A stretch of 64,000 nt of DNA, taken from contig NZ_JOJL01000029.1 of the NCBI RefSeq assembly GCF_000721705.1, forward strand, positions 152,672 through 216,671. Reading direction: 5' to 3'. This document shows, in pieces, positions 25,989 to 34,017 of this stretch. The notes below the pieces were generated by a model. That model saw only the letters and a program-made list of their open reading frames with translations. It was not told the DNA's origin and did not search any database. Within the stretch, counting starts at the first letter, position 1, and every line of letters begins with the position of its first letter. This DNA comes from Actinoplanes subtropicus. GTDB taxonomy: Bacteria; Actinomycetota; Actinomycetes; Mycobacteriales; Micromonosporaceae. Made by a program: the position numbers and the translations under genes.

Positions 25989-26738
25989 ATGTCCGAGGAG
26001 AGCGACGAGACGCGGCGGGTCCCGCCCGCGGACGACGCCACTCTGCCCGGAAAGCGGCTGGACGACACGATCGCCGAGCCCGTTTCCCCGGGGGGGACCG
26101 ACGCGACCAAGGTCGCGCCGGCCGCCGCGGGCGACGACTGGTCGGTCTGGGCCGGCCGGGCCGAGGTGCGCCCCCCGCGACCGGGGCGGTCGATCTACGA
26201 CACCGACTGGGACGGGCCGACGCCACCCCCGCCGGGGCAGCGCGACCGGTGGTGGATGCCGATCATCGTCGGGATCGTCGTGTTGCTGCTGCTCGGCGTC
26301 CTGGCCTGGGCGATCTACGTGATCGTGCAGAACTCGGGCCAGCAGCCCGGGCCGGTCCCGACGACGCAGCCGACGGCCGTGGTGACGACCGACACGCCGA
26401 CGGCCGCGCCCAGCACGGCGCCCAGCTCGCCGCCCTCGACCGAGCCGTCGACGGTTCCGACCACGACGGCCACCACGCAGGAGCCGACGGCCGCGGTGAC
26501 GGTGCCGGCGCTGCGCGGCTTGCCGCTGGCCGAGGCGCGGGCGGCGCTGAATCGGACCGGGCTGCCGTACCGCGTGCTCTACCTGAACAGCACGGCGGCG
26601 CCCGGGACGGTGATCGACAGTGATCCGGCGGAGGGGCAGGAGGTACCACCGGACACGAGAGTCACCATCGTGGTCGCGCAGCAGGGAAACGCGACCACCA
26701 CGCCGACCGGGACGGCCACCGCGACGGCGACCCGCTAG
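25989..26738 (+). CDS. Single-pass membrane protein with one extracellular PASTA domain
   Basis: A 249-residue protein. An acidic, Pro-rich cytoplasmic part (1-85) is followed by one transmembrane helix (about 89-112, MPIIVGIVVLLLLGVLAWAIYVIV), a Thr/Pro/Ser linker, and a single PASTA domain (about 168-232, VTVPALRGLPLAEARAALN). PASTA domains bind peptidoglycan fragments, as in PknB. No kinase domain is present, so it may be a sensor, decoy or anchor at the wall. Its stop codon overlaps the stop codon of the converging gene at 26735. Confidence 0.82.
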   Translation: MSEESDETRRVPPADDATLPGKRLDDTIAEPVSPGGTDATKVAPAAAGDDWSVWAGRAEVRPPRPGRSIYDTDWDGPTPPPPGQRDRWWMPIIVGIVVLLLLGVLAWAIYVIVQNSGQQPGPVPTTQPTAVVTTDTPTAAPSTAPSSPPSTEPSTVPTTTATTQEPTAAVTVPALRGLPLAEARAALNRTGLPYRVLYLNSTAAPGTVIDSDPAEGQEVPPDTRVTIVVAQQGNATTTPTGTATATATR

Positions 26739-27031
26739 CGGTTCGTCCGGGCCCGGGCCGGGACGGTGCCGGTGGCCAGGCCGGGCTGACGGGCGTTGCG
26801 GGCGCGCGGGTCGGGCGCCTTGCCGACCGCGCGCAGGCCGCTCACCTGCACGAAGATGGAGCGCCGCTCGACCGCGTCGCCGGCGGTGTTGAGCTCGTAG
26901 CCGTCAAGCCAGATCCAGCCCTCGTACGTCGGCCAGTCGTGGACCCGGATGACCCGGAAGAGCATCGGCGCCGCGAATTGGACGCTCGCTGCCTTCGTCA
27001 CGTGTATGACATCACCGGACCGAGGAAGCAC
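26735..27031 (-). CDS. Small conserved hypothetical protein
   Basis: A 98-residue soluble protein of unknown function from GTG 27031, which has GGAG just upstream; a longer reading from 27133 lacks a ribosome-binding site. The middle part (DWPTYEGWIWLDGYELNTAGDAVERRSIFVQ) is aromatic and looks like a conserved beta-rich domain; the last 30 residues are basic and low in complexity. A near palindrome GCACTTAGTGTGC lies about 20 bases upstream of the start. It neighbours the HTH/DUF397 pair, and genes like it are often found near such pairs in this group, which is from memory only. Confidence 0.6.
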   Translation of the reverse strand: MLPRSGDVIHVTKAASVQFAAPMLFRVIRVHDWPTYEGWIWLDGYELNTAGDAVERRSIFVQVSGLRAVGKAPDPRARNARQPGLATGTVPARARTNR

Positions 27032-27291
27032 GTCATCTCCTGCCCTTGACACGAAAGCACTTAGTGTGCCCGGTCGCGACTCCATTGCAAGCCCATGGCA
27101 ATGCCAATCGCCAAAAGCGTTGCGGAACGTCACCGCCGCCGATCTGCCGAACGTCGTAAAGTGGATCAGTCCACCCTGGACGGTCTGATGACCGGACCCC
27201 CGCGAACGGCGCCGTAACGGCGCGCTGAGCCGGACTCGGCCGCATCACCCGAAGGTGGGGAGTGACGCGGGCCATACCGAAAAGATTGCAC

Positions 27292-27318
27292 CACGAGTCG
27301 TGTCGATGCAAGTTGCAT
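27292..27318 (+). promoter_or_regulatory. Two adjacent palindromes upstream of the HTH gene
   Basis: CACGA-G-TCGTG (27292-27302) and ATGCAA-G-TTGCAT (27306-27318) are both perfect odd palindromes centred on G and spaced by three bases. They lie 54 bases before ATG 27372 in a region with lower GC than the surroundings. They are candidate operators for the adjacent HTH protein. Confidence 0.45.
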
Positions 27319-27371
27319 GTACGTCTTCCGTGATTGTCGGTCTTGTCGGACCCGTTGTCTTGAACGATTAA

Positions 27372-28274
27372 ATGATCGACAGAGAGACTGAAGAAGTGAA
27401 TCAGCACCGGAGTCCCACCATTCGTCGGCGGCGCCTTGGCGTCGAGTTGCGCCGGCACCGCGAAGAGGCGGGCGTGACGATCGATGTGGTGGCGGAACGG
27501 CTCGGCTGCTCGACGTCCAAAGTGTCCAGGATTGAGACGGGACATACCAGTGCTTCGCCCAGCGATGTTCAGCACATATTGGACATTTACGGCGTAGACG
27601 AGTCGATTAAGGCGGAGCTCGTTCAAATCGCTCGCGAGGCGCGTCAAAAGGGTTGGTGGCACCCGTATTCCACGGTCCTGGCCAGCGCGTATGTCGGTCT
27701 GGAGACGGCGGCGCGGTCGATCCGGGCTTACGAGCAGCATGTCGTTCCGGGGTTGCTGCAGAGTGAAGAGTATGCAATTGCCCTGATTCGTGGTGCCCAA
27801 CTGGATGACGAGCGGGAAATCGAGCAACGGGTCCGTGTCCGGATGCAAAGACAAGCGTTATTGATTCAGGACGATCCGATCGATCTTCGGGTGGTGCTCG
27901 ATGAGGCGGTGCTGAGTCGGCCGGTCGGCGGCGAGTTGGTCATGCTTGATCAATTGAAGAAATTGATCGAGGTGGCTCGCCTGCCGAACGTCACGTTGCA
28001 GATCTTGCCGTTTGCGGCCGGCGCCCATGCCGGCATGGATGGCTCGTTCGTGATTCTCGAGTTCGAGGAGGAGGGAGACGCGGATGTGGTGTTCATCGAC
28101 AACGCGACCGGCGGCCTGTTCCTGGAGAAGGCTGAGGAGCTCAGCAAATACGTCTCGATCTTCGACATCGTCCGAGCGTCGGCCCTCCCCCCGGAGGAGT
28201 CCATCGAGATGATTGAAACTCTGGTAGAGGAGCCATTGTGGAAGTCGAAGCGAAGGGTTTCCGGGTCGACCTGA
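27372..28274 (+). CDS. XRE-type HTH protein with DUF5753 (WhiJ-like)
   Basis: A 300-residue regulator with an N-terminal Cro/C1 helix-turn-helix (about residues 20-77; IDVVAERLGCSTSKVSRIETG) and a C-terminal DUF5753 ligand-binding-like domain (about 105-290, including YEQHVVPGLLQSEEYA). Such proteins come with a small DUF397 partner, as here, and the Streptomyces pairs (WhiJ family) affect sporulation and antibiotic production. The start may be GTG 27396 instead of ATG 27372; neither has a strong ribosome-binding site. Codon use is clearly less G/C biased than in the neighbours. It overlaps the DUF397 gene by 37 bases. Confidence 0.9.
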   Translation: MIDRETEEVNQHRSPTIRRRRLGVELRRHREEAGVTIDVVAERLGCSTSKVSRIETGHTSASPSDVQHILDIYGVDESIKAELVQIAREARQKGWWHPYSTVLASAYVGLETAARSIRAYEQHVVPGLLQSEEYAIALIRGAQLDDEREIEQRVRVRMQRQALLIQDDPIDLRVVLDEAVLSRPVGGELVMLDQLKKLIEVARLPNVTLQILPFAAGAHAGMDGSFVILEFEEEGDADVVFIDNATGGLFLEKAEELSKYVSIFDIVRASALPPEESIEMIETLVEEPLWKSKRRVSGST

Positions 28275-28462
28275 CCCAGGCACAGTGGTTCAAGAGCACA
28301 CGTAGCGGTCCCAACTCCGACAACTGCGTCGAGGTGGCATTCGTCGACGAGGCGATCGTGGTCCGGGATTCCAAGGACCAGGACGGCCCTGTACTGATCT
28401 TCACGGCCGACGAGTGGGACGCGTTCGTGGGCGGTGCCAAGGACGGCGAGTTCGACCTCTGA
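28238..28462 (+). CDS. DUF397 small partner protein
   Basis: A 74-residue protein almost entirely formed by the DUF397 domain, with WFKSTRSGPNSDNCVEVAF and the end pattern LIFTADEWDAFVGGAKDGEFDL. It starts at GTG 28238 behind AGAGGAG inside the end of the HTH gene. DUF397 proteins act with their HTH partner, probably as modulators of its DNA binding, a two-gene arrangement that resembles toxin-antitoxin pairs in structure. It is followed by a strong hairpin at 28482-28520. Confidence 0.92.
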   Translation: MEVEAKGFRVDLTQAQWFKSTRSGPNSDNCVEVAFVDEAIVVRDSKDQDGPVLIFTADEWDAFVGGAKDGEFDL

Positions 28463-28481
28463 CCTCGCCAGACGCCGGACG

Positions 28482-28520
28482 ACGGCCGGCCTGCCCGCGA
28501 GGCGCGGACGGGCCGGCCGT
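28482..28520 (+). terminator. Hairpin terminator after the DUF397 gene
   Basis: ACGGCCGGCC (28482-28491) pairs with GGCCGGCCGT (28511-28520), and the inner part (CCCGCG with CGCGG) can extend the structure. It lies 20 bases after the stop and is followed by a short T-containing stretch. Confidence 0.75.
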
Positions 28521-28612
28521 AGTCATTTCTGTTCTCGCGTCGTTGAACGGCACAAGCGCGGACCGGTCCGCGCCGACGGCCGGGACATCTCCGAGCGAGG
28601 CAAGGCAGACAT

Positions 28613-29062
28613 ATGACCATTGGTTCCGACAACCTCAGCAACGGCTCCGCGACGGCGCAGGACCGGTTCAGCGGCGGGGTGAGCGCGTACCGGCAGAACC
28701 GGCGCGAGGCCGGGCTGTCCAGCGAATCCGGCGAGACCGAGCTGATGTCGCGGGCCGGCAGTTCCGGGCTGCCGACCCGGTCGCCCGGCCGGTCGCACAG
28801 CATCGAGCCGACCAGCGCGCTCGACCGGGCGGCCAAGCTGCCCTCCCTCGACCTGCACGGACTGACCGAGCCGGTCTTCCCGTCCTCCGGCTGGCCGGAC
28901 TCGGGCTCGCAGTCGATGGCCGATCACCCGCTGCTGCGCGGGCTGCTCATGGAGCTGCCGGCGCGCGGGCAGCTCCCGCCGTCGGACTGGCTGGACCGGT
29001 GGTTCGAGGCGGCCCGCTCCATTCTCGAGCTGCTCTACGTGCAGGAAGCCAAGAAGAACTGA
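28613..29062 (+). CDS. Hypothetical protein, 149 residues
   Basis: Function not recognised. The N-terminal 80 residues are polar, rich in Ser, Gly, Arg and Thr and look disordered. The C-terminal 60 residues (LLRGLLMELPARGQLPPSDWLDRWFEAARSILELLY) predict amphipathic helices. ATG 28613 has GAGCGAGG about 16 bases upstream, which is a weak ribosome-binding site. There is no signal peptide. It converges on the membrane-protein gene at 29072. Confidence 0.6.
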   Translation: MTIGSDNLSNGSATAQDRFSGGVSAYRQNRREAGLSSESGETELMSRAGSSGLPTRSPGRSHSIEPTSALDRAAKLPSLDLHGLTEPVFPSSGWPDSGSQSMADHPLLRGLLMELPARGQLPPSDWLDRWFEAARSILELLYVQEAKKN

Positions 29063-29071
29063 GTCACCGCT

Positions 29072-29665
29072 TCACCGGGAGACGGGGACCCGGGGGCGGT
29101 TGCGGCCGATCGGGGCCAGCGCCAGCAGGCTCAGCCGGCTGTGGCGCACCGCGGCGCGCACGCCGATCACCACCACGGCCGCGCCCACCACGGTGATCGC
29201 GATGCCGGCCACGCCGGTCGCCGGAACCGCGACCAGCCGCGCCGCGATCGGCAGCCCGAGCAGCGCCGCCAGGGCGGTGACCTGCATCGGCACCAGAATG
29301 AGCGGGTGCGCGGCCGCCGCGCGCAGGGCCGGTGGCACCGGCGTCTGCGGCGCGGTCGCGAAGGCTCCGGCGCCGCGACGAACCTGACCGAGACGGCGTA
29401 CGCCGAGGGTCAACACGATCAGGCCGGGCACGGCCGGGAGCAGCGCGGCGGCCGGCGCCGCGGAGGAACCGGGCAGTATCCAGGTGACCAGCGGCACCGC
29501 GACGAACACGGCGGCGCCGGCCGCGACCAGCGCGGTCAGCGTGCCGGCCCGGCGGCGCAGCTCGCGCGCCGTCCGCGCGCGCGGCAGGGCGTCGGCGACC
29601 AGGCCGGCGGCGAGCCAGGCCACGGCGAGCGCGGCGACGAGGATGAGGTCCGCTGCGATGTCCAC
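29072..29665 (-). CDS. Small multi-pass membrane protein
   Basis: A 197-residue hydrophobic protein with about five membrane segments, for example DLILVAALAVAWLAAGLVADAL, TALVAAGAAVFVAVPLVTWIL and GIAITVVGAAVVVIGVRAA. It has no conserved motif that I can name. It lies alone on the minus strand, 84 bases from the end of the glycosyltransferase gene; that gap holds no further gene. Confidence 0.6.
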   Translation of the reverse strand: MDIAADLILVAALAVAWLAAGLVADALPRARTARELRRRAGTLTALVAAGAAVFVAVPLVTWILPGSSAAPAAALLPAVPGLIVLTLGVRRLGQVRRGAGAFATAPQTPVPPALRAAAAHPLILVPMQVTALAALLGLPIAARLVAVPATGVAGIAITVVGAAVVVIGVRAAVRHSRLSLLALAPIGRNRPRVPVSR

Positions 29666-29749
29666 ATCGACAGCCTTCTCCGATGGCCGGTTTATCGAAA
29701 CCGGGTTATCACCGGAGCCGCATGCGGGGGTGTCCCCCTAGGTGGCTGT

Positions 29750-30574
29750 TCATACGGCGAACTTGTCGACCGGCTCGGTGGCGGGCGGCGGGGGCGTGGC
29801 CTTCCACAGCCCGCTCTTCTGCGCGGCCAGCCGGGCCAGATACGCCGGGTTCAGCAGGACGTAGCGCCGCCAGAGGCGCTTGGGCTCGAGGCCGAGCCGC
29901 CACAGCCACTCGAGCGCGTACTTCTGCATCCACGGCGGCGGGTTCTTCAGCAGGCCGGCGTGGTAGTCGAAGGCGGCGCCGACCGCGAGCAACGGCATGT
30001 CGAGGTGCGGGCGCATCGCGTACGTGAAGACTTCCTGTCGCGGGCAGCCGAGTCCGACCAGGACGATGCGGGCGCCGGACGCCTTGATCCGCTCGGCGAT
30101 CTCGATCGGCTCGCCGCTGTTCGAGGCGCGGAACTTGGACGCCTCGACGCCGGCGATCTTCAGACCGGGGAACATTCCCTCCAGGTTCGGCACGAGCCGT
30201 TCCAGGGTGGGCTCGGTCGACCCGTACAGATAAATCGGAAGGCCCTCGGCGGCAGCCCGCTCGACCACCTTCAGCGTCAGCGTGGGCCCGTAGACGCGAT
30301 CGGTCAGGCCCGCGCCGTGCACCAGGTTGAGCGCCCACCGCACCGGCTGCCCATCCGGGGTCACCAGATCGAAGGAGTTGAGCCGACCGTTATGCGCCCT
30401 GTCCTGCACGCCGGTCATGACTCCGTGCACCGCCAGAGCCGTCACCGCGAACCCGCGCCGCTCCCGGGCAGCCTGCATGATCCGCTCGGTCGCATCCCGA
30501 TAGTCGGTGACGTCGACCAGAACACCCAGAACACTGCGCTTTCCCTGCCCAACACCGGCACGCGCGACCGTCAC
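29750..30574 (-). CDS. WecG/TagA/CpsF family glycosyltransferase
   Basis: A 274-residue GT26-family enzyme that adds a sugar (usually N-acetylmannosamine or N-acetylmannosaminuronate) from UDP-sugar to a polyprenyl-linked acceptor in wall or exopolysaccharide synthesis. The family core is visible as LVTPDGQPVRWALN with the conserved Asp, the nucleotide-binding IYLYGSTEPTLERL, and VGLGCPRQEVF. The membrane-associated C-terminus, basic and aromatic, is present. It starts at GTG 30574 with GGAG upstream. No other polysaccharide gene is next to it, so it is an orphan transferase here. Confidence 0.88.
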   Translation of the reverse strand: MTVARAGVGQGKRSVLGVLVDVTDYRDATERIMQAARERRGFAVTALAVHGVMTGVQDRAHNGRLNSFDLVTPDGQPVRWALNLVHGAGLTDRVYGPTLTLKVVERAAAEGLPIYLYGSTEPTLERLVPNLEGMFPGLKIAGVEASKFRASNSGEPIEIAERIKASGARIVLVGLGCPRQEVFTYAMRPHLDMPLLAVGAAFDYHAGLLKNPPPWMQKYALEWLWRLGLEPKRLWRRYVLLNPAYLARLAAQKSGLWKATPPPPATEPVDKFAV

Positions 30575-30889
30575 AACGACAACACTCCAAGGATCCGAGA
30601 CCAGAAGCCAGCAGCGAGCCTAGCCCGCCACCTCAACCCACCAGCAATTTCACCGGTACCCCCGAGCCACGTCAGCCTCCCGGATCCCCCACCCCAAACA
30701 CAACCCCAAACCCCCTAAGTAACAAAAATCACCCAACGCCCGCTGCATCACGCTGTCGCCCGATTTGCGTACACATCGGGCCGGGGTCACCCGTACTGTT
30801 AGACAAGCGTGACCAACAACGAAAGAGTGACCACAACGCAATGCCACACGGGCACTTTGGCGAGCGAAGCGAAGCCCAACCCCGCCCAG

Positions 30890-30973
30890 CCACCCACTCA
30901 GCGTGACGTGACGCACCGTGGGGGTTTCAGGGGGCTCGGCCCCCTGAGCAGATATGACCGAGGGCCCCGGTCC
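30890..30973. repeat. 84-bp GC-rich repeat, copy A
   Basis: Identical over 84 bases to copy B at 31024-31107. It contains the hairpin CAGGGGGCTCGGCCCCCTG and ends in GAGGGCCCCGGTCC. On the minus strand it is preceded by GTCCGC-AAAAAGC-GCGGAC, a terminator-like hairpin that also follows the tRNA-Gly fragment at 62.6 kb. The 450 bases of 30575-30889 before it hold no gene; they contain only short direct repeats such as GTGACCA. Confidence 0.9.
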
Positions 30974-31023
30974 GCGCTTTTTGCGGACAAGGGCCCCCGG
31001 CACTGCGGACAAGGGCCCCCGGT

Positions 31024-31107
31024 CCACCCACTCAGCGTGACGTGACGCACCGTGGGGGTTTCAGGGGGCTCGGCCCCCTGAGCAGATATGACCGAGGGCC
31101 CCGGTCC
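31024..31107. repeat. 84-bp GC-rich repeat, copy B, abutting the cut tRNA-Leu
   Basis: Second copy of the 84-bp unit, offset by 134 bases from copy A. The 50-base link between the copies itself holds TGCGGACAAGGGCCCCCGG twice. Its right edge at 31107 is exactly where recognisable tRNA-Leu sequence begins, so the repeat occupies the position of the tRNA 3' half. Confidence 0.9.
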
Positions 31108-31140
31108 AACCGTGCGCGTCTGCCATTCCGCCACATCCCC
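31108..31140 (-). pseudogene. tRNA-Leu gene fragment (5' half only, broken at the anticodon)
   Basis: On the minus strand the sequence GGGGATGTGGCGGAATGGCA and on through GACGCGCACGGTT is the 5' half of a tRNA-Leu: a 7-base acceptor strand GGGGATG, a D arm of leucine type, and the 5' strand of the anticodon stem up to U33. The expected anticodon, variable arm, T arm and CATCCCC acceptor strand are missing; copy B of the 84-bp repeat follows at once. No T-arm sequence was found further left up to 30575. In mycobacteria a tRNA-Leu gene lies at this position, divergent from fhaA, which supports an ancestral intact gene. Confidence 0.8.
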
Positions 31141-31146
31141 GTGGCA

Positions 31147-31202
31147 AAGTTGGCTGCTGGGCCAACTTCTTGTTACTGGCTGCGACAGACTACGCTGTCG
31201 CA
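31147..31202. promoter_or_regulatory. Two hairpin-forming palindromes between tRNA-Leu fragment and fhaA
   Basis: AAGTTGGC-N6-GCCAACTT (31147-31168) and TGCGACAG-N6-CTGTCGCA (31181-31202) both have perfect 8-bp arms and six-base loops. They lie in the divergent promoter region of fhaA and the former tRNA. TACGCT (31191-31196) inside the second one could be a -10 box for fhaA, leaving a leader of about 160 bases. They may be operators or attenuator-like structures. Confidence 0.45.
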
Positions 31203-31360
31203 CGTCACCAAGCGAGTTGTTAACGCCCGCGACGCCAGGGAAGACTAGCACGGCGTTAGCGGGGGTCATACGAGGGTCGAGAAGTGCCGGCGGCTGCGAG
31301 CTACAGATGCGCGAGCGGCTGCCGGATACCATCATGTCCTCGGAAGCCGAGGAGGAGCCG

Positions 31361-32122
31361 GTGAGCGTGCTGCAGCGCTTTGAGAAGCGATTGGAAGGCC
31401 TGGTCGAAGGGGCCTTCGCCAAGGTGTTCAAGGGTGTCGTGCACCCTGTGGAGATTCTGAATGCCATGCAGCGGGAGGCCGAGGCACACAAGGCCATCCT
31501 CGCCGGTGGCCGCACGCTGGTGCCCAACCGCTACGTGATCGATCTCTCGCCCTATGACCACAGCCGGCTGGCGCCGTACGCGGCCGCGCTCGCCCAGGAG
31601 CTGGCCCAGTCGCAGGCCGAGTTCATCGGCGAGCAGGCGTGGACGGTCTACGGCGATGTGATCGTCGAGATCGAGCGGGGCGAGGGCCTGGATACGGGCA
31701 TGTTCCGGGTGACCGCCGAGGTCTACACCGGCGGCGAGGTCGCCCCGGTGCAGCAGCCGGCGTACGACGCGGGTCCGCAGTACCCGCCGTACGACCAGCA
31801 GCATCACGGTGGTTACCAGCAGCACGGCGGGCCGAACGGCCGCAGTGTGGGCCTGGTGTCCGGGGACGGCCGGACGTATCCGTTGCAGATGGGCTCGACC
31901 GTGATCGGCCGTGGCGATCAGGCGAATCTCCGCCTGCCCGACGTCGGCATCTCGCGGCGACACGCCCGTCTGGACTACGACGGCAACCAGGTGGTGCTGA
32001 CCGATCTGGGCTCGACGAACGGCACGATGGTGAACGGCCAGCGGGTCTCCGCCGTGGCGCTCAACCCGGGCGACATGATCCAGCTGGGCACCACGACGCT
32101 GACGTTCCGAGTGGACGGCTAG
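31361..32122 (+). CDS. fhaA: FHA-domain protein FhaA (DUF3662 + FHA)
   Basis: A 253-residue cytoplasmic adaptor of the PknA/PknB signalling system. The N-terminal DUF3662 domain starts MSVLQRFEKRLEGLVEGAF-like, then a Gln/Tyr/Pro-rich linker (about residues 125-165) and a C-terminal FHA domain that binds phosphothreonine (VIGRGDQANLRLPD, ISRRHARL, DLGSTNGTMVNG). In mycobacteria FhaA binds phosphorylated PknB and the pseudokinase MviN/MurJ and affects peptidoglycan synthesis. GTG 31361 follows GAGGAGG. It opens the operon ending with pknB. Confidence 0.95.
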   Translation: MSVLQRFEKRLEGLVEGAFAKVFKGVVHPVEILNAMQREAEAHKAILAGGRTLVPNRYVIDLSPYDHSRLAPYAAALAQELAQSQAEFIGEQAWTVYGDVIVEIERGEGLDTGMFRVTAEVYTGGEVAPVQQPAYDAGPQYPPYDQQHHGGYQQHGGPNGRSVGLVSGDGRTYPLQMGSTVIGRGDQANLRLPDVGISRRHARLDYDGNQVVLTDLGSTNGTMVNGQRVSAVALNPGDMIQLGTTTLTFRVDG

Positions 32123-32127
32123 GCACC

Positions 32128-32610
32128 TTGCCCGAATTCGTCCTCACCGTCGCCCGGTTCGGCTTCCTCATCCTCCTGTGGATCTTCGTGTTCACGGTGG
32201 TGGGAGTGATCCGACGGGATCTCTTCGCGGGGGTCCGGTCCAAGAACATCGTCGCCAGCCCTCGGGGGGTGGGTGGCGCGGTGACTCAGGGCCGGCCGGC
32301 GAAGGTGAAGCGCGGTAAGGCCGCACGACAACTCGTGGTGACGGCCGGCCAGTTGGCCGGCACCCGCATCACGCTGGGTGATCTCCCGATCACTATCGGC
32401 CGGGCGGAGGATTCCACGCTCGTCATCACCGACGACTTCGCCTCGGCCCGGCATGCCCGGATCGTGCCGCGTGACGGTCAGTGGTTCGTCGAGGATCTCG
32501 GCTCGACGAACGGCACTTACCTCGATCGCGGTAAGGTCTCCGGACCGACTCCCGTCCCCCTTGGCGTTCCGATCCGCATCGGGCGCACATCTCTTGAGTT
32601 ACGGCCATGA
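32128..32610 (+). CDS. fhaB: FHA-domain protein FhaB (FipA)
   Basis: A 160-residue protein with an N-terminal membrane helix (about residues 5-27) and a C-terminal FHA domain (GRAEDSTLVITDDFASARHA, DLGSTNGTYLDRG). Homologues bind phosphorylated partners such as FtsZ/FtsQ and class A penicillin-binding protein interactors during septation. The start is TTG 32128, five bases after the fhaA stop; the usual LPEFVLTVARFGFL N-terminus begins there. It overlaps pstP by four bases. Confidence 0.95.
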   Translation: MPEFVLTVARFGFLILLWIFVFTVVGVIRRDLFAGVRSKNIVASPRGVGGAVTQGRPAKVKRGKAARQLVVTAGQLAGTRITLGDLPITIGRAEDSTLVITDDFASARHARIVPRDGQWFVEDLGSTNGTYLDRGKVSGPTPVPLGVPIRIGRTSLELRP

Positions 32611-33989
32611 CCCTGACCCTGCGCTATGCCGCTCAGAGCGACCGCGGTCTGATCCGGGACCTGAACCAGGACTCCGTCTACGCCGGGCCGCGGCTTCTTG
32701 CTGTCGCCGACGGCATGGGCGGGATGGCAGCCGGCGACGTCGCTTCCAATATCGTCATCGCCGCGATGGCGCCGCTCGACGAGGACGTCCCGGGGGACGC
32801 CCTGGTCGACGCGCTGCGCCACGCCGTCGGCCAGGCCAACCAGCATCTGCGCGACACCGTCGACGCGAACCCGCAGCTGGAAGGCATGGGCACCACGCTC
32901 ACCGCGGTGCTCTTCTCGGGCAGCAAGTTCGGCATGGTGCACATCGGCGACAGCCGGGCGTACCTGCTGCGCCGGAACGAGTTCGCCCAGATCACCAAGG
33001 ACGACACGTACGTCCAGATGCTGGTCGACGAGGGCCGGGTGAGCCCGGAGGAGGCGAGCAGCCATCCGCAGCGGTCCCTGCTGACCCGCGCGCTGGACGG
33101 CCGCGACATCGACCCGGAGTACTCGGTTCGCCAGGTGCTCGCCGGCGACCGCTACCTGATCTGCAGCGACGGCCTCTCCGGCGTGGTCAGCGCGGACACG
33201 ATCGCGCAGAGCATGCGCGAGCTGGCCGACCCGCAGGCGTGCGTCGAGCGGCTGGTGCAGCTGGCGCTGCGCGGTGGCGGCCCCGACAACATCACGGTGG
33301 TGATCGCGGACGCCATCGACACCGACATCATGGAGCAGGCGCCGATCGTGGGTGGCGCGGCCGCCATCGACCGGGGCAACACCACGGTGGCGGATTCCTC
33401 GACCTCGGCCGCCCGCGCGGCGGCGCTGCAGGCCCCGCGCCCGGCGCAGCCGGCCCAGCCGGAGAACGACGGCTACGAGCCGGAGCCGGAACCGACCGGT
33501 CACCCGGTCCGGACCAGCCTGCTCGTGGTGTTGCTGCTGGCGGTGCTCGGCGGCGGCCTGTGGCTGGGCTACCGCTACACGCAGGACCAGTACTACGTGG
33601 GTGCCACCGACGCCGGCCAGATCGCGATCTTCCGGGGCGTGCCCGGGCAGATCGCCGGGCTCGACCTGTCCAAGGTCAACGAGACCAGTCCGGCGCGCCT
33701 GCAGGACCTCACCGCCGTCGCGCAGGAGCGGGTCAAGCAGGGCATCCACGCGGAGAGCCGGTCCGAGGCGGCGCAGACGCTCTCCGAGCTGACCGCCGAC
33801 AACCCGTCCAACCCGAACCTCAAGCCGCTGTGCACGGCACCGTCCGCGACGCCGACCGCGCCGGCCGGCAGCGCGCCCACCGTGCACACCTCGTCGGCGC
33901 CCGCCACACTGGCCGGGACGCCGTCCGTTCAGGCGTCCGGGAGCGCCCCATCCGCGGACGATGCGGACGGGTGCCGGACCGTCAACTGA
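32607..33989 (+). CDS. pstP: PP2C-type Ser/Thr protein phosphatase PstP
   Basis: The 460-residue membrane phosphatase that reverses PknA/PknB phosphorylation. The cytoplasmic PPM/PP2C domain (residues 1-240) shows the metal-binding motifs RDLNQDSVY, VADGMGGMAAGD, GDSRAYLL, and the late GGPDNITVV. A linker, one transmembrane helix (about 302-325, TSLLVVLLLAVLGGGLWLGY) and an extracellular domain follow; the last 60 residues are rich in Pro, Thr and Ser. Mn2+/Mg2+ dependence is expected from the family. It overlaps fhaB and lies close to rodA. Confidence 0.95.
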   Translation: MTLTLRYAAQSDRGLIRDLNQDSVYAGPRLLAVADGMGGMAAGDVASNIVIAAMAPLDEDVPGDALVDALRHAVGQANQHLRDTVDANPQLEGMGTTLTAVLFSGSKFGMVHIGDSRAYLLRRNEFAQITKDDTYVQMLVDEGRVSPEEASSHPQRSLLTRALDGRDIDPEYSVRQVLAGDRYLICSDGLSGVVSADTIAQSMRELADPQACVERLVQLALRGGGPDNITVVIADAIDTDIMEQAPIVGGAAAIDRGNTTVADSSTSAARAAALQAPRPAQPAQPENDGYEPEPEPTGHPVRTSLLVVLLLAVLGGGLWLGYRYTQDQYYVGATDAGQIAIFRGVPGQIAGLDLSKVNETSPARLQDLTAVAQERVKQGIHAESRSEAAQTLSELTADNPSNPNLKPLCTAPSATPTAPAGSAPTVHTSSAPATLAGTPSVQASGSAPSADDADGCRTVN

Positions 33990-34017
33990 CCGTCGCTCGA
34001 CAACGTCTGGGGATGTC

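Noticed and set aside
27372..28462. Classical type II toxin-antitoxin pair
   Set aside because: The two genes overlap like one, but the HTH-DUF5753/DUF397 pairing is a known developmental regulator family and no toxin fold is present.
31025..31140. Group I intron in the anticodon loop of the tRNA-Leu gene
   Set aside because: Such introns are known in bacterial tRNA-Leu, but no 3' half (T arm or CATCCCC strand) was found downstream, and the adjoining sequence is a GC-rich repeat, not an intron core.
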